Of a DNA stretch of 64,000 bases, positions 43,769 through 56,590 are shown in pieces. The notes under the pieces are model-generated. The model was not told the origin of the DNA and did no database searches. It saw nothing but the letters and a program-made list of their open reading frames with translations. The translations under genes and the position numbers were made by a program. The stretch is taken from NCBI RefSeq assembly GCF_018991925.1, contig NW_024735554.1, forward strand, positions 3,055,670 to 3,119,669, written 5' to 3'. The stretch is from Homarus americanus (taxonomy: Eukaryota > Arthropoda > Malacostraca > Decapoda > Nephropidae). Positions within the stretch are counted from its first letter, which is position 1. Each line of letters starts with the position of its first letter.

Positions 43769-43830
43769 GTTGAGGCTACATCATCATCAGTGATGTAGCC
43801 TCAACAAAAGCACAGTACCTTGTACTGTGC
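43769..43830. other. Two adjacent perfect hairpins
   Basis: GTTGAGGCTACATCA (43769-43783) pairs perfectly with 43791-43805 over a 7-base loop. GCACAGTAC (43810-43818) pairs with 43822-43830 over 3 bases. Only four bases separate them. They may be a structured RNA element or remnants of palindromic insertions. Confidence 0.6.
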
Positions 43831-45049
43831 TACATCTTGTTTCTGGAATACTTACCAGTGTTGGGCTTGTTGTAAGATGGTATTTGTACTGTATTTAATT
43901 CATGAAGACAGGAATACAGTATTGGATAGTTTAAGGCATCTTAAGTTAATTATTTACCTCACTAAATTTTTTGATGATTAATGTTTGTGTGCCATGGATG
44001 TAAGGATTAATTGATTATTTACTACATATAGCTGTAAACTTTTTTTCAATCAATTTGCTGTGTCAAGTCTCCAACCGTCAGTTTGAATTTTCAGTAATAG
44101 TAAAAGTGCAGTAGATGAAGGAGCACTTTTGTACGTGTGTGTATTGTGGTGTCTACTGGTGCTGTTGTCCTGTGCAGGTGATCATTGTTGAAAATTATCG
44201 TGAACATTACTTATAAATTACTCAATTTCCAGGCAGCTAAACCTGAATATAAATCCTTTAGTGTTGTTTGTTTTAGGTTCATGTTATTGTCTTTATAAAA
44301 AATGGTTTTGTGATCATGTTTATAACATTAGATGGTGTTCACATCTTTGTCTTGGTAAGAATGGTCATTGTGTTTAGCTCTTGATAATAAATTGCCTTGT
44401 CAGATTGATAAGAGTACAGTAGAGAGGCATCTGAAAACTGCTCTCCATTGAGCATTAAATATTATAACAGACCTTGGGTGTGAGTCTGGGACACACTTAC
44501 TGTGTGTAATAGTGGATATTATCAATTGATTAATTTTGTGTCCAGAGTGAGAACTGATTACATATTGTGTGGGATCCATTTTAACTGTGCCCAGAATAGA
44601 GGGTGGGGGAGCACTGCTCCTACAATGAAATTCCTGATCTCTCTCTCCACCAATAATGATTTCAAGTCTTGCAGTCACCTGATAGATACACCTACTTAAT
44701 TAAACAAATGGTGTAGTATTACTGGGTAACTGCACTGCTGTAGACATGCTCTCATGAGACTTGGGTGATGGAAGTGTGGTACCCCCTCACCCCCATCCTG
44801 GTAGTAGAGGTGACAGCTCAATATGATGAAGATGAAGAGTAATGGTGTTGATGATCCACTGATTGGTGTTGTTTTCTCTAGTCACTCTTAGTGTCCCTAA
44901 TTTTTTCCTATTTATTACAACATAATTGTACAAGTAGTTAAGACATTTAATATTTACATTTAGTCTTCACAAAATAGAAACTATTAATTTATATAGGTTT
45001 TCTTGAATATTTCTGATGATGTTGATGGATGAAATGGGCCCCAGGTCTA

Positions 45050-45175
45050 GTGGTCAGGTTAGGCATAGTTAGATTAGACAAGCTGAGATTAGGAAGATTG
45101 GGTCAGGTTAGCTTAGGTGGAGTTAAGTAAGGTCTGGTTGAATTGAGTCAAGATAGGATAGGTTGGGGCCTTGTA
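45050..45175. repeat. Degenerate GGTTAG-like tract
   Basis: Words GGTTAGGC, GTTAGATTAG, GGTCAGGTTAGCTTAGGT and ATAGGATAGGTTGG lie close together. It resembles degenerate arthropod TTAGG sequence. Confidence 0.4.
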
Positions 45176-48100
45176 GGATTGGAGCTTATTCGATATGCAA
45201 CCAGTTGTTGATATATTAATCATATGTATCACATGATCTTTTTAGTCTATATATCAGTATTCAGTTGTGTGTCAGCCATGATCATGAACAATTGTGATGT
45301 AGATAATGGCACAATGTTTGGTGCTTTGCATGTATTATAACAACCACAGTATGTTTTAACAGGTTAATTTGGTATTGTCATCTTTATTTCTCAATTCTTG
45401 ATTAACTTTTTTCTTTCCTCCATCTATACATTTCATTGTGAGCTTATTTCCATATTTTGTAAATATTTTCACCTGACATCACCATACATTTTCTTTCTGT
45501 ACCAGTTCTTAGTTTCATTGTTTTCTTCATAATTTTCAATAACTATCACTAATTAGTTCTGGAGGTTGCCCTTGATGAGGTCCTATAAGGTACATGAACT
45601 TACAGTAGTAATATACTGCATAGAGAAAAATAAAACAGTTACTAATGTTTTCTCATAATTTCTATCACGTCCTCTCTGTACTGTTTCCCTCCTTTCTTGA
45701 GGCCTCTTGATCCTCTCTACACATAACTGGTGAAGGAGTAAAGGTAACAGATACGTACATAAAATAACACTTACAACATCTCATATTTAATTGATAACAT
45801 ATGTTCTAATGCAAGTGATGATGGCTGTAAAGTGACATATAACTGGACATGCATTTAAGGAATAAAGTAGTTTATTTATGTAGTTTATCTTAACTTCCAG
45901 TATACAGTATGTGACCATAGGGAGGAACAGAGAGAGAGAGACACACTAGAGAACTACAAATTGCTCATGTACCAAACTGAATCTTTCCTGCACCACTTCA
46001 TTACCCCCTGCTTACATTGTTGTTGCATATTCACACATTCGCTATAAATTGTTTGTAGAAAAATCTCATGCATTTTCCTCTTCCTCAGGTTTTCCCAGTA
46101 TTTCTTTGTCTCAGGACTTACACAGATCATCACCATTTTTCTCAGAACTTAACATTGAGACCATCATCATCATCCCTTCTGGTGATTTCTTTCATTGAGC
46201 AGTTGATCCCCCAGGAGGAGTAATGGGTAACTGAGATAGTGTTACTGTAAACAATATAAAACTGAGTGAAATTTCTGTCAAGTAATTTACTGTGTGTCTA
46301 AATATCTAGTCTCCAGAAACAGTAGGGGTCTGTGTGAGATGATTGTATGAATAATATATTGTGTAACTTTGTTTTGGAAATAGAGGATAATTAATTTTAA
46401 GTAGAATCAAATTACCAGTATCAACATAATTTCTTCAAAATTTAAATTACTAGAAAGGAATCGGTCCTTAACATCAAACTCTTTTGGCTAACGTCCCAAG
46501 CATGACTGTACTGTTCATCTACCAGAGCTTAAAGAGGTTTTTACCTTTAATCACCCATAATTGTACTCGTCTATCTATTCAATATATGGAGTAGATCCCT
46601 AATAGAAACAGATACATTGCACAAAACTAGAAAGTAAACTACTGATACATATTGAATAATTAGATCCTTTTGTGGTACAGGAGAGAAACACCCAAAGTTA
46701 GCAACAGAACCTCTTGCTTACTGTAGTACTGGAGATGTAGCTTGTAATGTATACTGTACTCTGAAGATCACACAGTAGATGTTCAGTGTTGTTTTGCTCT
46801 CGGTCATCCAACTTACTTATATACTGTGCTAGACTTCTCTCTGCCTCTCCCCAAGTTATCTTTTAAGTCGCCAGGAGTCCATTCTCATCGATGTCCTGAT
46901 CATTTTCTCCTCTTTCTCCTCTCCTCTCCTTCCCCATTATTCTCTCTTCTCCTTCCCCATCATTCTTACAACTTATATATCCAAGGACATTCTGTTTGGT
47001 ATTATTCCTGAGTCACATAAGTAAGTTAATATTTTACTACAAAGTCCATCTGCCATCACAAGTCATATTTGCATTATGAAATATTCACTCCACCCCTAAC
47101 ACATTGCTGATCATTAACAATGTAAGGTACAGTATACATTAATTTTATGTACTGAACTGTATCATATGTCATATTTAGCCTTCAAGTGATAGTGTACAGG
47201 TAATATACTACTGTACTTATGTAGCATTCTTTAGTTTTTGTTTTAAACATTCACCTCCTGCTTGCTTGTCATGTTCTGACATATTCATCACACACACACT
47301 AGTACAGTATTGTATAGTTACTGTATTGTATTCCTTGCTTGTGTTCTCATCTTTTCTTATTTCCACACATTCCAAATTGTCTTTTCAGCATTTATTATTT
47401 CTACAAACTAATTCAGTATTACAAACCAAAGTAGTAGTTTATTGTGTTTTAATCCTAACATGTACAATCAGAGATAAAAGTAGTGTTGCAGTTTTGTCCG
47501 AAGATTAAATATAACTCTTGAAACATTATGAGAGCCCCCTACCACAAGGCAGAGTGCACCAAAAGGTTAGCCCTTCGGCATATGTTTTCACTAAATTTCA
47601 CGACACGACTTTTGTCTTTCATTGTACACTGAATAACAGGCTTATTATACTGTATTTGCATTTTAAGGGCAATAGTATTTTACAGCAAAACCTTTTACTC
47701 GTCATTCAGAATGTTCCTAATAAATATTTTAAACCTGCCTCATTTACCTTACAGCACCAATTTCTAAATTCATAAGTTAAGTTTATTTAAAAAATCTAAA
47801 TCTATCCTAAACAGATATAGTACAATACATGTCAATTTACAACAGTCCTTCCGACTCATTTTAACAGTCGTACGTTATATTACTCGAGGCCTGATTATAT
47901 AGGGTAAATTGCTTCTAAAATGTAAGAAGCTAATAATATTTCCTAACCCTTACTTCAGTGGATTAGGTTAAGTCACTCACTGCATCCATCATATCCCAGT
48001 CACCTCTCTCCTCAACTCATTTAAATGGTCTTATCCTATAGTTCGGTAATTCAGGTGTCGGCCAATGTATATGAGCAGGTTATTCTTCTCTTTATTATGA

Positions 48101-49050
48101 TTTTATTAATCTGTACAGTACTGTACCATGATTTTGGTTATGACAGTTACTGTGTTGTATTGATCAAGTTTTCTTGTCATAATTGCTTTTAACCTTATTT
48201 GTATACTGTACAGTATTGTGTCAGGACATACAGTACTTGCCTTCCCTGGAACTATATACCTGATGGAGTACTGTACTGTACTGTACAGTGTTCTTCAACT
48301 CATTGGTCTTGTAGTGTATGTGTTAGCCTCTTGATATTCACGTATATGAAATGTATGCCAGGAATTTGAAAGTGCTGATCTCTGTGTGATATTCGGTTCT
48401 TGTTTATGAATGATTCACTGTAATGCATTTACACTATATAGTTAGTTATGCTTAAAAGAAAGGGAGAATGAGATTACATCGAATATATTACAGGGGGTAT
48501 TAGGGATGGTGGGATAAAGGTGGAGATGATTATGGGCAAAAAAGAGTATAGGTGGGCCAGAGGAAGGCAGAGACTAGGGTGAATGAATGAAATTAAAAAT
48601 ATTGGTCCCCAGAGAGATGAAAAATCTGGGAGGATGACTACCAATAACTCAAACATTCAGAGTGAAGAGCCATATTTTTGAGCCGTCGTACATGCTGTCT
48701 TGACTGAGTGACATTAATTAGGTTATATTTTGAAATTAAATATTGAATATATTTTGTTAAATGAAAAAGAAGAATAGAGAAGTATATTAATAATCTTAAA
48801 AATTAGTATCATGTTGGATATTATTTTATAAGATGGAGTGAAAGTTGTGTATGATGGCCAGAGAGGATATTACCACACAGTTGGCTTTGTTAGTGTCCAT
48901 GACTTGGGAGAAACTCTGGATGTACAGTAATGAGATGAGACACTGGCCACCTGTCTTATAACAAACAGCTTACCTATTGTGCACTTACAAACTTGGTAAT
49001 GTTTCTTAGTCTTAGATATTTGTGGTCCCTATATGCTTATTGTGCTATTG

Positions 49051-49176
<126 letters not shown>

Positions 49177-50386
49177 CCTACTACATATTTTTATTTATTT
49201 ACAGTATTTATATACAGGGTATTTATTTATTATATTTTACAGAGTTTCTGTTTTCCCCATGGAATGAAATTAATGTTATACTGTACTGTATGTAAAAGTT
49301 AAGGATGCTCATGCTGCAAGTCATATACAACAAATTTGGTTAATGATTATTACAATGTGACAAGATCAGTGAATCAGTACAGTATGTAGAAAAAAAGATG
49401 TGTTGTAGAGGAGGGTGTTGTAGGTATGACTGAGTACAGTACTGTACTGTGTAGCTTTACAGTCTATACAACCCATCTTGGGGATAAAACTTGCCTGAGA
49501 TGGAAGGATGTACAGTTCTGACTACTTGTACAGGTATGTTAAGAACAGATGGTAGGAAGTGATTTGAGGGATGAACTATTTTACTCTTGAGGTGAACTTT
49601 ATAGGAGGAATGTTACTTGCTGAGGACCAAGTACACTGTCTGGAGGATAGGTTATTATTGACCAAGTCTGTCATATGTGATAAAGGTGGATGTTTAGGTA
49701 TATGGGAAATCTAGACTGTGTTAACACTATTGTTGTGTGTGCTTTCAGAAATCTTTGCCATGCTAAACAGTGGCTGAAACTGGGAGATCTGGTTTCTGTG
49801 TGGTGTAACATCTTAAATTTATTTACCTGTAAATAAGCTGTCCATATTCAGATATGGTCATAAGATTGCATATATGAAGTGTTCAATGCCTCCCAACATT
49901 GACAAATTTTGAAAGCATGCACGAATTTGCTGTTGTTACTAACTACTGTATGGTACTGTACTGCTGTGAAGGATGAGTGGCAGCATATTGGGTAATTTAC
50001 CTTTTGTTAAGTGTATAGAAACAAGTAAAGGGCAGCTACAGTGTTGTAAATACCTAATACGAACAATTTCAGAGAAACGAATGTGCTTTTGTTTGATACA
50101 AATATATAATGCAGACAATGCTTTCAGCAAACAAGGAAGGTGCAAGAGTTATAGAATTTCTCATTATTTTGAAAATTATATTGTATATGCAATGGCCTTT
50201 GTACAGTCAAAAAGCAATTAAAGTTTTATTTGTTTCACACATCACTTTGATTCTAGAGTGTTTTCCCTCATATTGAAGTCTTTACCCACATATTCGAATA
50301 TTTACCCACAAAGTATATAGTACTGTACTGTAATCTTTACCTACATATTGAGGTCTTTGATCACATATTGATCACATATTGAAGTA

Positions 50387-51003
50387 CAGTATACATTAGT
50401 CTGGGTTTACGCGGATTTTGTTTACACGTTTGGTCATTTACGCGGTGCCTTGCCAGAATGAAATGTTTTAATTACGCGGTAAATTTCATTATTTACGCGG
50501 GAAGCGGATCGGGCAGGGTGCGCACAAGGTCACCCAGTCATCAAAACATTACCGAGTTCTTCACCCGCCACCCACCACAGCCGGCCCAAGTCAGTGAGGA
50601 TATGGACTTTGAGGGGTTTGACAAAGAGGCCCTGCAAGCCTCTGTGGTGGATAGTGATACAATTGATACAAGTGATACAGGTGAGGGCCAATAATCTGCC
50701 TCATAACCAACCCCCCATCCCCGTGTGCCCAGCCATCTTTTCTACTAACGTAAGTGTTAAAAAACCTAATATCATTGATATTTCTCTTAAATATTAATTG
50801 TGTGTGCATACCGTCATAAAATTAAGATGTTATTTTTACTACAGCGTACGTATTGCGTCTGAAAAAGTGTAGTTTGGGGGTCGGCCCAGTCTCTATTTCT
50901 CTATTTCAATTAATCCCATATGTTCTGTTATTTCGTTTACGCATTTCTCGTTTTACGCGGACCTCCACGGGTTCAATTGACCGCGTAAATGCAGACTATA
51001 CTG
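50387..51003 (+). mobile_element. Internally deleted Tigger (617 bp), relative of the 1-2583 element
   Basis: Inverted ends CAGTATACATTAGTCTGGGT and (complement) CAGTATAGTCTGCATTTACG lead into repeated TTACGCGG words, with TA outside (50385-50386, 51004-51005). It keeps the outer 5' part, the last stretch of transposase coding sequence and the 3' end, which reads GGGGGTCGGCCCAGTCTC and matches bases 1-60 in complement. The catalytic core was lost in one deletion. It is a direct model of how MITEs arise from this family. Confidence 0.85.
50516..50694 (+). pseudogene. Tigger transposase C-terminal remnant
   Basis: Reads NITEFFTRHPPQPAQ, DMDFEGFDKEALQ and DTGEGQ then stop, parallel to SITDFFTRNPPQPAQ, VDFEGFVREALT and DSHEGQ at the end of the 270-2072 transposase. 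Upstream codons are terminal-repeat sequence, so no functional product is expected. Confidence 0.8.
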
Positions 51004-51247
51004 TATTTACCTACATAATGAGGTATTTGCCCATATATTAAAGTATTTACTCGCATGATGATGTAGTTACCAACATAGTGAAGTTTTAATGTTTCTTAGC
51101 AGTTAGTAAAGACAGTAAGTTATTCATATTTATTCACTGACTGCATCTTCCATTAAACTATTATCACCACAGAGTAAAGTGAACAGTCAATGTTTTACTT
51201 GACCGACTGGCTGGCTGACTGAGAATCTCTTGTTGCAATATCATGAA

Positions 51248-52650
51248 TAGTCTCAAAACACCTCCTTCATCCCCTCCCCCAGTCTCTCAAAACACCCTCC
51301 TTCACCCCCTCCCAATCCTCTTAAACACCCTCCTTCACCTCCTCCCTCTGATCTCCCACCCTCCTTCACCTCCCAGTCTCTCAAACACCCTCCTTCACCC
51401 CCCTCCCCAATCTCTTAAACACCCTCCTTCATCCCTCCACAGTCTCTTAAAACCCCTCCTTCACCCCTCCCCCAGTCTCTTAAACACCCTCCTTCACCTC
51501 CTCCTCACCAGTCTCTCAAAACACCCTCCTTCATCCCTCCCCAGTCTCTTAAACACCCTCCCCACCCTCCCCACTCTCAAAACACCCTCCTTCACCCCTC
51601 CCCAGTCTCTTAAAACCCTCCTTCATCCCTACAGTCTCTTAAACACCCTCCTTCACCCCTCCCCAGTCTCTTAAAACACCCCTCCTTCACCCCCTCCTCC
51701 AATCTCTCAAACACCCTCCTATCCCTCCCCCAGTCTCTCAAAACAGCCTCCTTCACCCCCTCCCCCCCAGTCTCTTTAAACACCCTCCTTCATCCTCCCA
51801 GTCTCTCGGTTTCCTTCACCCCCTCTCACCTCACCCCTTCCTTAAAACACCCTCCTTCATCCCCTCCAGTCTCTTACCCTCCTTCTTTCCCCCCAGTCTC
51901 TCAAAACACCCTCCTTCATCCTCTCCCGCAGTCTCTAAAGCCCTCCTTCATCCCTCCCCAGTCTCTAAAACACCTCCTTCAACCCCTCCCCAGTCTCTCA
52001 AAACACCCTCCTTCATCCCTCCCCCAAGTCTCTTAAACACACTCCTTCACCCCTCCCCAGTCTCTTAAAACACCTCCCTCATCCCCTCCCCAGTCTCTCA
52101 AGCACCCTCCTTCACCCCTCCCCCAGTCTCTCAAACACCCTCCTTCATCCTCTCCCCCAGTCTCTTAAACACCCTCCTTCACCCCCTCCCCAGTCTCTTC
52201 AAACACCCTCCTTCACCCCTCCCCAGTCTCCTCAAACACCCTCCTTCACCCCCCCCCCAGTCTCTCAAAAACACCCTCCTTCATCCTCTCCCCCAGTCTC
52301 TTAAAACACCCTCCTTCATCCCTCCCCAGTTCCTTAAAACACCCTCCTTCATCCCCTCCCCCAGTCTCTTAAAACACCCTCCTTCACCCCCCCCCCAGTC
52401 TCTCAAAACCCCTCCTTCATCCTCTCCCGCCTCTTAAACACCCTCCTTCATCCCCTCCCCCAGTCTCTTAAAAACACCCTCCTTCACCCCTCCCCAGTCT
52501 CTCAAAGCACCCTCCTTCATCTCTGTCTCCTCAAACACCCTCCTTCATCCCTCCTCAGTCTCTCAAAACACCCTCCTCTCTCAAAACACCCCTTTCATCT
52601 CCCTCCCCGTCTCAAAACATCCTCCTTGATTCCCTCCCAATATCTCCCCA
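51248..52650. repeat. Polypyrimidine minisatellite, about 35-bp unit
   Basis: Units CACCCTCCTTCACCCCTCCC-CAGTCTCTTAAAA with variable C runs and indels, about 40 copies. Almost no G occurs on the plus strand. The complement has many GGGAGGGG runs. Open frames in it are artefacts. Confidence 0.96.
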
Positions 52651-53224
52651 GGTAGATATGATCAACAGTTTGATCATACCGTGTTTAGTGATCGCTGAAC
52701 AGTTACTGAATATCAAAAGGTTGGATCCTTACGAGTGTAACTGTTATCGTTAGAGGTGACTTAAAATACTATAAAAGAATGAGTTCACAGGTGTTATCCA
52801 TTTTCAGTACAGTACTTGACTTACTCAGGTTTATGGTAAAAAAATACTTCAATAATCATTGTTCTATATATAAAATAAAACATGAATGTGTCTAGTAATT
52901 ATAGAAGCGTACCGATAGTGAGTAGCTATTTCCTGCACGGGTGTGAAGACAACAATAGCACACGGCTGTTTACCTCAACTCCGATGAACACTTGTTGTCA
53001 AACCCTGGCCGGCGTGCCTCCCTACTTCCTAGACACCCCCCACGTCCTCCAAGGTTCCTATTGTGAATATTTCTCGTTAATGAAGATGTTGAGAATGCCT
53101 CTAACTGGTTGACATAAGCTATTTGGGTTAAACAAGAGGGCCAGGATTACGAGCGAGAAGAATCACACCGGCACTCTGTTTGGAAAGGCATTTATAGAGC
53201 TATCTGAAGCTCCTACTAATTCGT

Positions 53225-53450
53225 TAGGTTCGGCTATACAGTAGAGGTTAGTGTGGATAGCTTGGGTTAGGGATATCAAGGTAAGGTGTTTAGTTAGTGT
53301 GGATAAGTCTAATTTGGATACGTTAGGTTTATTTAGTGTGGATAAGTTTGGTTCGTGTAAGTAAGTTAAGGTGTATGGTCTGTTTAATGTTAGAAAAGGT
53401 AGATGGAGCTAATTGGTTTGGTTAGTGTTAAGTTAGGGTAAGATGTTAGC
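53225..53450. repeat. Degenerate GTTAGTGTGGATA / GGTTAG repeats
   Basis: GTTAGTGTGGATA occurs at about 53248 and 53294 with a weaker copy near 53331, among GGTTAGGG, GGTTTGGTTAG and AGTTAGGGTAAG words. Confidence 0.45.
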
Positions 53451-54454
53451 CACAAGTTACAATAAAGCATACCCATACTCTGTTTTATTATTGCCGTGGC
53501 TTCATACTTACAGAAAGGGTAACTTTCATCTTGCATAACTGCTCTCGCTTTCATGCTTGTTCCCTCAAGCTCTTAACACTTGTAAACAAAGAAATCAGTT
53601 GTAAACCACGAGGCAGCTAGCTCAAACTACAAATAATATGGTTGTCGTTCTCTGCATGTGAGTTTAAAGGCCAAACAAACATCAAGTACCACCACAATAT
53701 AAGCTGAACCTTCACGCAACACCACACCATAAAGTGGACATCGATTTCTTCTTGTAACTATACATACAGGGTAAGTTCCCGTGAGGCATTTTATTGCTCA
53801 CCCTCTTTAATGCTGCGCCGTTTTCTGTTATTCCCATGGGCAGTCTCATATATATATCTTCGTAATTGTTTTATCAATGCCTTAGCAGTTCCCTCATTGC
53901 ACCGTCCTTTCTGTTCCCAAGTCATTCTATTCTAGCCATTCTGTTCCATTATGGATCAGCTGTTCTGTACCCATACGTTATCCGCCCAGTTCCTGTAAAC
54001 ACATGCCTTATCCAGTTGCGAAATGGAAAAAGGAAAATTATCCAGAAGTGCTTGTCTCTTCTATTTCCACTTTATTACATTACTGTTCGTCCTCTCTCAT
54101 TTATCTTACGATTTTGGCAGCCTCTTCCTTCACCCTCGTTCATGCATGCTTTTCAGTTTTCACTCATTCCATTTCTACTATATGTTATTAATTACAACTT
54201 CCATCTTGAACAGCTCAATAAACACTGTGAAAACACGGACCCTAGCGGCTGAGCTGAAAATTACCATTCACAACAAGCATAGAAATGTCAAATCATGTGA
54301 AAATCCCCGGTTTATTCCCCTAATGGTTAGCATTAGATTAACATTAGGTTCGGGTGTTTAATCATCAGGTGAAATAAGCTGTAGTGCCTAATCTTCACCG
54401 ATATAACGTGATCTGAAATGTCAACACACCTTTCTCTAGGGAACACTCGACAGC

Positions 54455-54730
54455 TTGTTAACGAGTATAGTTCAAATTATAGATTGGTAAAGAATATGGG
54501 TAATACATTTGATGGTCAACAACTGCAGTGCGACGTATTCCCCAGTTAACGAATTTGACGCAAAGGTACGGTGGTTAACGAGTTTGATCATAAATATATA
54601 GCTGGTTAATGTGTACGGTTGAACTTATATATCGTTAACGAGGATGGTTGAATATAATGTTTTTCCTTTCCAAGTAGCCTAATGTGTATGAACGGTTAAC
54701 GAGTGTATTTTATACTGATGGTTTAACTAG
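54455..54730. repeat. Cluster of GTTAACGAG motifs
   Basis: GTTAACGAG or near variants occur at about 54459, 54545, 54574, 54605, 54634, 54696 and 54721, at irregular spacing. No coding sequence. It is probably an old degenerate tandem repeat. Confidence 0.5.
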
Positions 54731-54847
54731 TAAGGTTAAGGTTTTATTGATTATCGATTATACAGTTCAACGCTTACAGAGGGTCAACGTGTATGGCCTG
54801 TATAAGGATGCGGCAGCCCCTAGACAAAATTATCAAGAACGATTGAG

Positions 54848-54922
54848 GGATCCTACACAGGCCACTAGCCTCCTTCTCTCGGCATGGCTACCTCCAGTCG
54901 GTGCCTATTTGGTAAATTAGGT
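54848..54922. repeat. Dispersed 70-bp element, copy 2
   Basis: GGATCCTACACAGGCCACTA, GGCATGGCTACCTCCAGTCG and GTGCCTATTTGGTAAA match 37671-37745 in the same orientation. Confidence 0.6.
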
Positions 54923-55106
54923 AAAAGAAGGTCTGTTATTTGTATACCTGTCTGCACTGTCTACGTACTGTACATTTACACTTTACACATTACCCATGCT
55001 GAATCAATGTGAACTTGAATGATGATTTAACTGAATGAATATGTATCTATCTAATCAACTATCGAATTATCTGTCTATCTTTCTAACGAATGTCGCGGGT
55101 GGTGGA

Positions 55107-55124
55107 GAGGCCACCAGAGGGCAG
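55107..55124 (+). promoter_or_regulatory. CTCF-like motif
   Basis: GAGGCCACCAGAGGGCAG matches the CTCF core CCACCAGRGGGCA. CTCF is present in arthropods, but one motif match is weak evidence of binding. Confidence 0.3.
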
Positions 55125-55939
55125 AGTATTCGAAGGCTCGTGGCGTCAGCTGGCATCTCGAGTGTCGGTTAGAGCTGCTCCAGTTACCTCCCCCCCTCCC
55201 TCACCTCGCTTTACCTCCCACACCGCATTAAAACAACACCTCCCTCTCCCCCATCACACCCGCGGTATAAATAATCAAGCTTCGTAATTGAACAAGTCAC
55301 CATGGGAGAGAACGTTCAGCGAGACAGAGTGAGGCATTTTTAGCGTTGGTTATAAATGACTCAATATTTACTAATCAGCAACGTTGATCTATCAGATGTT
55401 TTCGCTTTAGGGTCATATTTTATAGGGAAGAATGTCTGAATTGGTCTTTATATCCCTAAAGCATTAACGAGTAAATAGACAGTAAGAGAGAGGTAAAATA
55501 GTGTGTGTTATGTCCTATATGTAAGTACAAATGCACTTTTATGTACCTAAAAAATTCGTGCGTCGGGACACCGTAGGTTTGGAGGAAAGTTGCCAAATTC
55601 CTTTTGTAAAGCAAGAATACAACTGCGGAATTTTTTTTTTTCATTTTGCTTCTTTCTTTACTTCTCTGGAGTGTGAACATTTACTGATGTAAATTTGTGG
55701 TCAAAAGAAATGGATGGCTTGTACATATATTGATGAGTGGAGGTTGTAGGAACTGCCAGACACCGCCAGGTTGTAGTGTGAGGGCGGGTGTGGGTGTAGG
55801 GATGAGGTCATCAATGTGTGTGCGTGTGTGTCGGGATTTGTGAGAGGCTTGACGTCCTCAGGTGTACCCCTCCGCCCAGTAGTGAGGGACGTCTTGTGCT
55901 TGTACCAGGGACCGCTGTAACAGCAGGCAGCAGCAGTAC

Positions 55940-56584
55940 CGCAGCTAGAGAGGGAGGTGTGCGCTAGAGCTGCGGGCCAGTCCAACAGTTATTTTTACCC
56001 TGGTGGCCTGATAATTTTGGCAGGGTTGGTGGGGTGCAGCGGCGCACAGGACCAGTCTGGGTTGTGGTTATGGGTGGGCAGGAGGCTGTGTGTGGCGGTG
56101 CTGGCGTGTAGGCGTAGGCTGTGTACTCTACAGTGGCGGCAGTTGTGGGAGTGGTGGCCAAAGGGATAGTGGTGAGCGTGGCAATAAGTGTGTCATACTA
56201 AGTGGTGCCCAGAGTGGCAGTGTAAGCCAGGCCTCGTGGCCGTGTTATATTAAGGCCACTTGTGAGGGCGGCGCCGGCGTGCCCAGTGTCCTGACGGCGT
56301 AAATTTATTGTAGCTTTTAGTGGTCCATTGCGCGCCTCCCTCACGCCCATACACCACCCAAACTAGACGCTCCCCCTATGCGGCCACCCTCTGTATGATG
56401 CAGCTGTGGCCACCGCCCACACATCACAACCACCCAGCTGGTAGGCGGCCATGTGGGTGGGCTACCGTGGGCGTGCGGGGCAGCCATGTTGAGCTGGCGG
56501 CCCGCCCATGAGGAGGGGTAGCCACCCTCTTAAACGCCCACCCACTCTTACTTATCGGATTCTTCTCGCTGCAGCCATCACACC
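55940..56584 (+). promoter_or_regulatory. GC-rich stretch ending in a consensus splice donor; candidate promoter and first exon
   Basis: The most GC-rich non-repeat part of the window, with many GGTGG/GGCGG words and CpG dinucleotides. It ends at 56584 in front of GTAAGT (56585-56590), a perfect donor. No long convincing frame precedes it, so a first exon here would be mostly untranslated. It may lead to the candidate exon at 57366. Inference only. Confidence 0.35.
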
Positions 56585-56590
56585 GTAAGT

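Larger units (their letters stand above)
42364..49050. other. AT-rich region without recognised genes
   Basis: No supported exon, transposon or array apart from the hairpins at 43769-43830 and the GGTTAG-like tract at 45050-45175. Words TACTGTA and TACAGTA are frequent. Confidence 0.35.

Noticed and set aside
51243..51674. 143-aa Pro/Ser/Leu-rich ORF
   Set aside because: Frame through the pyrimidine minisatellite.
52882..53112. 76-aa ORF beginning MNVSSNYRS
   Set aside because: No homology recognised, no splice or promoter context; kept as unsupported.
53866..54361. Overlapping ORFs of 128 and 112 aa
   Set aside because: Two frames of the same sequence are open, residues look random and no exon signals were seen.
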